From: Siphonodentalium dalli
Lineage: Eukaryota > Mollusca > Scaphopoda > Gadilida > Siphonodentaliidae
DNA: 64,000 nt
Direction: 5' to 3'
Assembly: GCA_032622095.1 (NCBI GenBank)
Contig: CP136063.1
Span: forward strand, 280,479,426 to 280,543,425
Position numbers and translations under genes: made by a program. Each line of letters starts with the position of its first letter. The first letter of the stretch is position 1. Under the pieces are notes generated by a model. The model saw nothing but the letters and a program-made list of their open reading frames with translations, had not been told where the DNA came from and ran no database searches. Positions 59,301-64,000 of the stretch are shown piece after piece.

Positions 59301-61748
59301 TTATTCACCTAATTTTATTACCGCGGCTCTTCTAATTAATGATTGTAATTAAAACTAATACATAAAAGAGTATTGTGTGATATGACCAATCGATAATTAT
59401 ATGTTAAACTCGCGTGGTCACTCATCCGTACGCTCCCTTGATTCCGAATTCATTTCAAAATGATCTTATACATAAAATTGTATATTCTATAATTGACCAC
59501 ATTTATTCTATATAATATACCAACGTCCATGCAGTTTCCAGGCAGAGCAGAGTGTTATTTTAATGACTAATTGGGGTGGGCAGCAAGAGCCAATTCATGG
59601 ATATCCCCTCTCCAGGCAAGGAGCACTCAGCCCATCTGGTGGATAGTTATCCCAGATGGGTTAGCATAGATTTTGTTGTTGTTTTTTTTCCTTTCTCTCT
59701 TAATCTGTATGAACTTTATTATCTTCACTATTATTTGTGCATATTTTGTTGGAGTTGCTCTTTGTCAATATATTCTCTCTCTCTCTCTCCTGTGTCTCTT
59801 GTACCTCCTGTTTCTCCTATCCATTTTGCAGGCCTAATCAGCCTAATGATGAAATATTCTTCTTTTCAGCTACATACACAGGAATGTGACTATGCGGTTT
59901 CTGACATGTGAGCCTAATCTTTCTCGCATGGACAATTACACGGATGAGGCTGATGTGTTCTACACTGATCCAGTTGGCTGGCTGAAGCAAGAATACACAT
60001 CAACCAGTCGCAAATGGCCAACACATATAGTGATGTTCGATTCTCTGTATATCCATATAGATCAATTTCTTCGCCAACATAGTTACAGTTCATGTGTTAA
60101 ATATTTTCATACTCATTTTCCAGAAGGGAAGGTCGGGAATTATGTGATGGTGAGTTGTAGATGAGACTGTGTTACGAATGGTTAAATTCAGAGATGAGTC
60201 GCTCTGATGATTTATAACTATTGCATATATCATATGTGACCCGCCATATCAAATCCAGTCGTAAGTCGGGATTTTTTTTACCCTGTGCCAATGCATTCTC
60301 TTATATATGCGAGTCGACCATAGGCCGCCTCGCATATATAAGAGAATGCATTGGCCTAACAATTTTTTATCATTTTTTTTAAATAAATGTTTCTTACAAT
60401 TTTTAGGACATAACATCAAAAACATCCATTACCCTGCAGGGAGCCCCACACATATATAGAAGCATATAGAAGAGTGTCGTCTGCTCATGTTTGTCTGGGT
60501 GAAATTATAAAATTGTTAAAGAATACAAGAAAAAATTATTAAAATTATAAAAAGTTGTTAGGCCAATGCATTCTCTTATATATGCGAGGCGACCTATGGT
60601 CGACTCGCATATATAAGAGAATGCATTGGCACAGGGTAAAAAACAGCCCCAAACAGGGGAGCAACAGACCCTAATCAGCACATGCTTATTTCTGTGGGAG
60701 GCTCTCAATGGGACCAATTTTCCTTCATCTATGCAAGCTTGAAGAATTGGCTTTGTGATAGAGAACCTCAGACCAAGTTTCTTTCATTCACCCGTGGGTG
60801 AATTGCTAATTGAAGGAATTTTCACAATCTTTTGATCAGGGACCAGCCAATAGGTTTCAAATTGGGAGAAGTCACTTCTCTCTGTTCGATATTATTAGGG
60901 AGAAGTGGACTGTTATCAGCTAGAAGTAACAATGGATGAAGTTAAATTTACACTCCAAAACAGACGATCCCACTTATTAACATAACAGATAAAAACATAT
61001 CCCGTTTATAACCATATTATGTTCCTGCACCAAACCATTTACACTGTATTATATGTTAATTTCTACCCTCTAATAACATAAGATTTTGATAGACCACCAG
61101 TTATAAACATAGAAATATGCAATAACATGTTAACCACGCCGGTGAAACTATGCACACATGCCAGTTAATCGAGAGGCCATTACAGTTAATTATGTAATTC
61201 AATCAATGCAAAGACAGCAGACAAAGAGAAACAAGCTGTGAACGACCACATGGGCGCTTAAGATACTGATAGGCCTGTCAGTTATGACCAAAAAAGTTAT
61301 ATGCAACTCAACCCATTTATAAAACCAGTATAATGCGTACGAACGCCAATATAATCAGTAAATATACTTTTTGGACATATGAATATTGGTACATGAGAGA
61401 GAAGTCACTTCTCCCTGGGACACATATAGGGAGAAGTGGTACATTTTTAGGGAGAAGATATCTCCTAAGTCTCCCTCTCGGCTGGTCCCTAGCTTTTGAT
61501 AATGATTGGCTTCATCTTTTACTGTTGAATGTTGTGATTGCCTGATACTGATGTAATGCTACCTGTTTCAGACTATCGAACGCGTAGCTAATTCTGGGTT
61601 TGACTCATACTGCACATACATGTACTTGTATATCTGTGCGGATCCATCTCGGTACCAAATTATTTTCTTTGGAATTATACTTGGGATATCAGCTATGCTA
61701 GGTGCCTGTATAGTAAAAAAAACATTCCATGCCACCCGAAGTATATAG
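40989..61748 (+). CDS. PIGB: GPI mannosyltransferase 3 (PIG-B), eight-exon model, last exon tentative
   Basis: PIG-B transfers the third mannose (alpha-1,2) from dolichol-phosphate-mannose to the GPI anchor precursor in the ER; it is a multi-pass membrane enzyme of family GT22. Seven exons (40989-41320, 43650-43767, 47035-47261, 48897-49046, 53648-53905, 57634-58359, 59870-60149) join in frame and give 697 codons. Motifs: VPDEYWQ (residues 94-100, the first lumenal loop with the family's conserved acidic residues), [48 protein letters not shown] (366-371), [30 protein letters not shown]. Human PIGB is 554 residues from memory; the excess is mostly a hydrophilic insertion in exon 6. The start is the first ATG in the frame; the GTG two codons earlier is not needed. 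The last exon is uncertain. Confidence 0.93.
41430..41820. repeat. Dispersed repeat shared with 49.6-49.9 kb and 63.8-64.0 kb
   Basis: 'aatagtcatatttgttaaaa', 'ccataaacagaaagattatt', 'cttataccaatcataa' and 'tgtgttatgtaaac' occur here in the same order as at 63838-63975, and in inverted order at 49835-49930. It lies in PIGB intron 1. The rest of the intron to 42980 is featureless AT-rich DNA. Confidence 0.6.
42986..43376. mobile_element. piggyBac-like MITE, TTAA-flanked (copy 2)
   Basis: It has the same structure as 7417-7755, with TTAA at 42982-42985 and 43377-43380. It is longer because the A/T spacer between the two palindromes is intact. It lies in PIGB intron 1. Confidence 0.85.
43503..43580. 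repeat. Hairpin (37-bp arms)
   Basis: 'gaatccagactatccggaac' followed by 'agctacatgtttgata' pairs with 'tatcaaacatgtagct' and 'gtttgggatagtctggactc'. It is a small foldback of unknown family about 70 bp upstream of PIGB exon 2. Confidence 0.7.
43650..43767 (+). CDS. PIGB: PIGB exon 2
   Basis: It completes the glycine codon, then [20 protein letters not shown] and following residues to LDYRILL. The acceptor is a long T tract ending in aag rather than cag. The donor is GTTAGT. Phase 0 at the end. Confidence 0.92.
43850..44110. repeat. Copy of the 'cggaaacc' dispersed repeat (inverted)
   Basis: 'gtttccagatgataacttta', 'ttcaaatttggtatatggat', 'accggagttatggtcctttt' form two successive units. 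Lies in PIGB intron 2. Confidence 0.6.
44592..44895. mobile_element. TA-flanked palindromic MITE (copy 3) with duplicated left arm
   Basis: TA-flanked, same family as 8428-8655. The left arm occurs twice in tandem (44611-44698 and 44699-44785), followed by a single right arm. Such a structure could arise by replication slippage in a hairpin. Confidence 0.75.
44927..45724. repeat. 21-bp minisatellite, ~38 copies, open on both strands
   Basis: The unit ttactgattataatggtgtt plus c is nearly perfect; the main variant is cactataat in place of gattataat. It produces uninterrupted frames of about 300 codons on each strand, (LLIIMVF)n and (SKNTIII)n. Its intronic position in PIGB, the lack of splice signals and exact DNA-level periodicity argue against a gene. 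Confidence 0.92.
46226..46425. mobile_element. TA-flanked palindromic MITE (copy 4)
   Basis: It is a TA-flanked palindrome of the 8428 family. The left end lacks about 15 bp ('gctctaattaatc'); the right end is complete. PIGB intron 2. The rest of the intron up to exon 3 shows nothing else I can name. Confidence 0.75.
47035..47261 (+). CDS. PIGB: PIGB exon 3
   Basis: It encodes [20 protein letters not shown] through [20 protein letters not shown] to PWPTKK. The 'LPR..Q....GY.DYYL' segment and 'RTLSNS.E' are conserved in GT22 enzymes. Acceptor tttttgcag, donor GTGAGT. Confidence 0.92.
47480..47890. repeat. Degenerate ~45-bp tandem repeat in PIGB intron 3
   Basis: The last three units ('ccagaggccagctaattgtt', 'gttcatgtattagtctagta') are almost identical; earlier ones are degenerate. 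A hAT-like MITE interrupts the array at 47891, and vocabulary of the array ('ttaatctagtgatct') resumes at 48837. Confidence 0.65.
47891..48347. mobile_element. hAT-like MITE (copy 3), perfect 8-bp duplication
   Basis: Perfect direct repeats gtctagtg lie at 47883-47890 and 48348-48355. Ends are CAAGTCTGAGTTTAATGTG and its near complement. Two internal hairpins flank a middle part shared with 16380-16560. This copy best defines the family. Confidence 0.85.
48444..48835. mobile_element. piggyBac-like MITE, TTAA-flanked (copy 3)
   Basis: TTAA at 48440-48443 and 48836-48839; nearly identical to 42986-43376. PIGB intron 3, ending 61 bp before exon 4. Confidence 0.85.
48897..49046 (+). CDS. PIGB: PIGB exon 4
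   Basis: It encodes [39 protein letters not shown] and [10 protein letters not shown]. The 'RPTA' motif at the end of a membrane segment is conserved in the family. The donor is GTAGGA, weaker than the others. Confidence 0.92.
49084..49149 (+). pseudogene. Duplicated 3' part of PIGB exon 4 inside intron 4
   Basis: 38 bp after exon 4 the intron repeats its end: it would read [20 protein letters not shown] against [20 protein letters not shown]. Of the differences, several are at third codon positions (ctg/cta, cta/ctg, atc/ata, tac/tat, gtt/gtc). There is no acceptor immediately before it. Confidence 0.75.
49563..50017. mobile_element. TTAA-flanked MITE (aggcacgggcgg ends)
   Basis: TTAA at 49559-49562 and 50018-50021. 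AGGCACGGGCGGCGTT and AACTCCGCCCGTATCT are near-complementary, and similarity continues inward ('aatattca', 'aaatcgccatcaa'). The centre carries the 41.4 / 63.8 kb dispersed repeat. PIGB intron 4. Confidence 0.7.
50062..50289. repeat. 76-bp tandem repeat, 3 copies
   Basis: The unit contains 'gttagtaactatctggacaa', 'gaaagaagccggtagctatt' and 'gcgtttggcgttt'. Copies differ by only a few bases. 50290-51700 has no feature I can support. Confidence 0.85.
51770..52448. repeat. Degenerate ~180-bp tandem repeat
   Basis: About four units share 'tagagttattcatctttgtt', 'tatctggaaatgttgatttt', 'acaaatatctcag', 'atttggtatgaatgtt' and 'gaggacttc..aagaagttt'. PIGB intron 4. Confidence 0.65.
52449..52979. 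repeat. 33-bp minisatellite, ~16 copies
   Basis: The unit has 'aaaatgaaaattcatctact' followed by 'gcctactggtct'. One unit type (aaatcatcttctgcccatgg) has a 2-bp deletion that breaks the frame twice. PIGB intron 4. Confidence 0.9.
52995..53489. mobile_element. TTAA-flanked MITE with one palindrome module (ccctttcagtgcc ends)
   Basis: TTAA at 52991-52994 and 53490-53493. Termini CCCTTTCAGTGCCA and TGGCACTCAAAGGG are near-complementary. It holds only one ~70-bp palindrome (53374-53445) and a 'cggccgatcttatcggcc'-like hairpin on the left. Confidence 0.75.
53648..53905 (+). CDS. PIGB: PIGB exon 5
   Basis: It encodes [60 protein letters not shown] and so on to TIFIY. The DR.YYG.W...NFLKFNV and PWHWY..QG.P motifs are hallmark PIG-B/GT22 sequence. 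Acceptor tttttttttcag, donor GTGAGG. Confidence 0.94.
54024..54277. mobile_element. hAT-like MITE (copy 4) between 23-bp direct repeats
   Basis: Ends CAAGCCTTGAAATAG and CTATTACAAGGCTTG. It holds two palindromes back to back (54055-54150 and 54156-54255). It is flanked by 23-bp direct repeats (54001-54023 and 54278-54300, one mismatch) instead of the 8-bp duplication of other copies. PIGB intron 5. Confidence 0.7.
54975..55366. mobile_element. piggyBac-like MITE, TTAA-flanked (copy 4, inverted)
   Basis: TTAA at 54971-54974 and 55367-55370. Reverse orientation relative to copies 1-3 and nearly identical to copy 3. PIGB intron 5. Confidence 0.85.
55600..56385 (+). mobile_element. Retroposon-like repeat with 'gacccgacttcgtccgg' head and gata tail
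   Basis: It begins after a gata-rich stretch with 'aaggtgacccgacttcgtcc'. It then repeats a ~125-bp unit four to five times: 'tgaccttgaaat(t/g)acc', 'ttcaaggtcaaggtcacgtc', 'ggccgaaaatacccccacat', 'accaagtttcatcgaaatc'. It ends 'cggttcggccgttttcgagt', an acagacagacac run and tagatagatagat. Heads and tails of this wording are widespread in invertebrate retroposons; I do not assign a clade. Confidence 0.65.
56400..57600. other. PIGB intron 5, no recognised element
   Basis: A direct repeat of 'ttactttcactttcaatagg..tctcggaatc' and 'ctactttctctttcaataga' occurs at 56388-56475. The rest is AT-rich DNA without a supported feature. Confidence 0.4.
57634..58359 (+). CDS. PIGB: PIGB exon 6 with a hydrophilic insertion
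   Basis: The exon starts by completing a serine codon, then [20 protein letters not shown]. Between a membrane segment ending near FKML and the next ([20 protein letters not shown]) lie about 130 residues rich in Lys, Ser, Thr, Asp and Glu, with two near-repeats ([18 protein letters not shown] and [19 protein letters not shown]). It ends HQRGT...[12 protein letters not shown]. Vertebrate PIG-B has only a short link here. Donor GTTAGT. Confidence 0.92.
58400..59860. other. PIGB intron 6, no strong feature
   Basis: AT-rich. 'ggtcatcagatgataacttg' at 58513 is a relic of the 'cggaaacc' dispersed repeat. A ct microsatellite lies near 59775-59792, just before exon 7. Confidence 0.4.
59870..60149 (+). 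CDS. PIGB: PIGB exon 7
   Basis: It encodes [60 protein letters not shown] and [14 protein letters not shown]. It matches the C-terminal lumenal part of PIG-B (MRFL.C.P.L, DEADVFY..P..WL, HTH.PEG..G). Acceptor tcttttcag, donor GTGAGT, phase 0. Confidence 0.93.
60281..60636. mobile_element. Element with two opposed ~70-bp palindromes (ccctgtgccaatgc ends)
   Basis: Left ccctgtgccaatgcattctc and right complement ending gcattggcacaggg. The palindromes themselves form the termini; no longer piggyBac-like end is present and the flanks are ttta / taaa rather than TTAA. The centre contains 'gagccccacacatatataga', a phrase shared with 7325-7400 (inverted) and 54355. Confidence 0.65.
61572..61748 (+). 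CDS. PIGB: Candidate PIGB last exon (tentative)
   Basis: After acceptor ctgtttcag the phase-0 frame reads [20 protein letters not shown] and stays open for 58 codons to TAG 61746-61748. The E-R pair falls exactly where vertebrate PIG-B ends with a '-V-Y-E-R-K-' type tail. The extra length is atypical, and the frame could be fortuitous. Another acceptor at 61880 would give a six-residue end (VWVPKL, stop 61899-61901). The true last exon could also lie beyond the window. Confidence 0.4.
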   Translation, partial: TIERVANSGFDSYCTYMYLYICADPSRYQIIFFGIILGISAMLGACIVKKTFHATRSI

Positions 61749-61949
61749 CACATACCCAAAATAATACCATAAATGTTAACATTTCTAGAATCAATGATAT
61801 AAAATGTGTACTGTCCACTGACTGCCACTCGTATGATGTAAGCAGAGAAGGATCCAGGGATGTTTTGATACCTGTTACAGGTTTGGGTGCCCAAACTATA
61901 GAGACCCAAATGTCCCCAAATTCCATGTAGATAGTATTTATTCAAGTTG

Positions 61950-62595
61950 GATCTTCCATATTTTCAAGGAATTTTCTATAATTCAACAAAATGTACTAGT
62001 AATGAAAATCATCAGCCCGCAGATGATCTATAGTCTATAATATGGAGCCTTTATTTGCACAATCAAGTATCCAGTACTGAATATTTTAACATCCAAATTT
62101 ATATGGGCACATACTCAAATACAGAACAGGTGTCCCCAAAAATTATCTGGATCCTTCCCTGGATGTAAGTATTAAATGTAAGCAAAGGCTTGCTATCCTC
62201 TGATATTTAGGGTCTCATGAAAATATTTTATTATCCATCCCTTAACTAACACCATTTCCGATTGGGCAAAAGCCGCCACGTGATAGTCCTGGAAAAAGTC
62301 ATATTGTACTTCCGAATGTCATATTGGACTCTTATATCGGGACTCTGTGACGCCACGAATTAACTATTGCAAAATGAATCGTGAAATTGTGATGCGCGCG
62401 CAAGACTGGTGGATTTAACAGACGTTTCACTTCCGCATTGAGGTTTTTTCATTTCCGTGTTTACTGTTCCAAATCATGCATTCTGATGATCGAATACAGG
62501 CTTTTATAGAGAATTAAGTGCCAACAAATACCAAAAATAACCACTAAAGTTTTATTCCCAAAATTTGGATAAACATACAGATGGATAATAAAAAT
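61950..62595. other. No recognisable gene
   Basis: The phrase 'gtcatattg(t/g)act' occurs at 62308, 62328 and in the hairpin at 62660, suggesting a diverged relic of the same MITE. Otherwise nothing is supported. Confidence 0.35.
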
Positions 62596-62598
62596 GTC

Positions 62599-62760
62599 AT
62601 TATACAATGTTGTGTACAGTATGAGTTTTTTCTTGTACTCGTCCAGGTTGTGGTCAAAAGTCATATTGGACTCGACACTGTGTGTCTCGTCCAATATGAC
62701 TTTTCACCACAACCTGGACTCATACAAGAAAAACTCATACTGTACACAACATTGTATAAT
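62599..62760. mobile_element. 162-bp foldback MITE
   Basis: The left arm 'attatacaatgttgtgtaca' to 'gtcatattggac' pairs with 'gtccaatatgac' to 'tgtacacaacattgtataat' over about 75 bp each side with a short loop. Family unknown. Confidence 0.8.
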
Positions 62761-63224
62761 AATTTTATAGTATGTAACCAGTTGATTTGATGCTAATAGC
62801 ATGACTATTTCTTATTGTATAACGGTAAATGATATATAATATAAACTCTCCAAACTGGACCCTCTAAACCGATCCCATCTCCACACCAAACAAATTGTCT
62901 GTTTCCCCAATTTACCCAAGTGCATTCTCACTAAAAATTACCTCTGTAATACAAAATCTCTCCATTCCGAACAACGAATGGGATCGTGCATCATTAGTTC
63001 ATTTGTAAATATTTTTATTGTGTTGTTTATCAAAGTTACATCATTAATTTGGACCTTGATAGCTCTTTGTAGTGGCGGCTTCATGTTTCATGATGGCGCG
63101 ATTTTCAATAAGCTGAACACCTCTTTAACTGAACTAAAAGGGTGATCGAATTGGCGTTCAGTTTGGAGAGGTTTTACTGTTAAATGGTTGCATCAATAAG
63201 AAGTAATTCCGGCTTGTAGTTAAA

Positions 63225-63692
63225 GGTACTCAACCCGTAAAGAGGGTCCCCATCTCAACAGATTCCAACAACAACAATCCGATCGGAGGGTCCTATATTA
63301 CTATTTCTTTGGCTTTGGGGGTAAAAAATATTTGATTCGAGTCGAGGAACCCATCAAACAAAGCTCAGAGTTATTAGATATTGATTTTTGAAATTTGTTA
63401 TAAACTCGAGATCAGTACTACTAACTGCCGTAATCTGCTCTGGATGTGTTCTCCAAATCTATTCAAACAGACAAGGATGGATAACTCTAAAATCAAGTGG
63501 TAATTTTAACGCAATTTTGACTGAGTTCTGGGCCAGATAGTATTCCCGATAATGAAAAATAATAGATTTCTAAAATCGATATCTAACAAATCTGAGCTTT
63601 GATGGGTGACTTCCTCGACTCGAATCAAATATTTTTTACCCCCGAAGCCATTGAAATAGTAATTGAGAGGAGTTTTATCGGGTTGAGTACCT
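63225..63692. mobile_element. TTAA-flanked TIR element (aggtactcaacccg ends)
   Basis: TTAA at 63221-63224 and 63693-63696 surrounds AGGTACTCAACCCG and CGGGTTGAGTACCT, exact complements. Inverted similarity continues inside ('aaatatttgattcgagtcga' with 'tcgactcgaatcaaatattt'; 'tcaaacaaagctcagagtta' with its mirror). The TTAA target suggests a piggyBac- or Kolobok-type MITE. Confidence 0.8.
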
Positions 63693-63829
63693 TTAATGTA
63701 GTCAATGTTTTCCCTTGAATACATGCTACTTCATGCTAATGGGTGTGCAGTAAAACATTCTGACTTGTAAGTTACCGACTAATGAAAGTTTTGGTGCGTT
63801 ATATTATAAAGATATGGTAAGCGTTGGCA

Positions 63830-64000
63830 GTCGGTATTGCTATTAAAATAGTCATATCCATTAAAATCACCATAAACAGAAAGAATATTGTATTATATTT
63901 AAAAAAATTCTTATACCAATCATAATTATCGCATAAATTGCATGTTCGGCCATGTTATTACTCTGTGTTATGTAAACAAACGCCATGTTATGTAAACTAA
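63830..64000 (+). repeat. Dispersed repeat, truncated by window end
   Basis: It is the same sequence block as 41555-41700 ('aaaatagtcatatccattaa', 'ccataaacagaaagaatatt', 'cttataccaatcataattat', 'tgtgttatgtaaac'). It runs to the last base of the window. Confidence 0.65.

Noticed and set aside
61568-61945. 125-codon minus-strand open frame opposite the candidate PIGB last exon
   Set aside because: No recognisable domain and no splice partners. Its presence lowers my confidence that the plus-strand frame is meaningful, since both strands are open.

Overview
This window is repeat-rich, AT-rich DNA from an animal, most likely a marine invertebrate (mollusc-like or another lophotrochozoan; this is inference and the taxon is not proven). 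The evidence is two intron-containing, clearly eukaryotic genes, a CR1/L2-type LINE with a 2A-like peptide and a PHD finger, a tRNA-derived SINE, and very many foldback MITEs. There is no sign of prokaryotic operons, CRISPR arrays or plasmid functions.

Two host genes are recognisable. On the minus strand, 20737 down to 11960 holds five exons of a poly(U)-specific endoribonuclease of the EndoU/XendoU family. All five splice junctions keep the frame; the 5' exon(s) with the start codon were not found. On the plus strand, 40989 to about 60149 (candidate last exon 61572-61748) holds PIGB, GPI mannosyltransferase 3, in seven firm exons. It keeps the PDEYWQ and HKEIRF signatures of family GT22 and carries an unusual hydrophilic insertion of about 130 residues in exon 6. 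The two genes have no evident functional link: one is an RNA-cleaving enzyme, the other adds the third mannose of the GPI anchor in the ER lumen.

The rest is mostly mobile and tandem DNA. 916-5984 is a giant foldback element with arms of about 1.7 kb around a degenerate satellite. 7.3-9.8 kb holds several palindromic MITEs and a 40-bp minisatellite. 11.4-19.7 kb holds hAT-like MITEs, with matching 8-bp target duplications in the best copies, and a long array of a dispersed 'cggaaaccaaa' repeat. 21499-22463 is a hAT-like element that carries a 15-bp minisatellite. 23382-24463 is a decayed Mutator/FLYWCH-type transposon with an 11-bp target duplication. 24773-26922 is a foldback with arms of about 650 bp. 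28072-32755 is a hAT-like element with a perfect 8-bp duplication, itself invaded by a degenerate 2A/PHD/APE/RT LINE. 32846-38897 is a TTAA-flanked (piggyBac-like) element containing a SINE and a further 2.2-kb TIR element.

PIGB introns have absorbed TTAA-flanked MITEs, TA-flanked palindromes, and 21-bp and 33-bp minisatellites. The strongest recurrent unexplained signal is a palindromic module of about 70 bp ('gccaatgcattctcttatat...') present about 15 times, usually as two opposed copies, inside elements whose outer termini differ.
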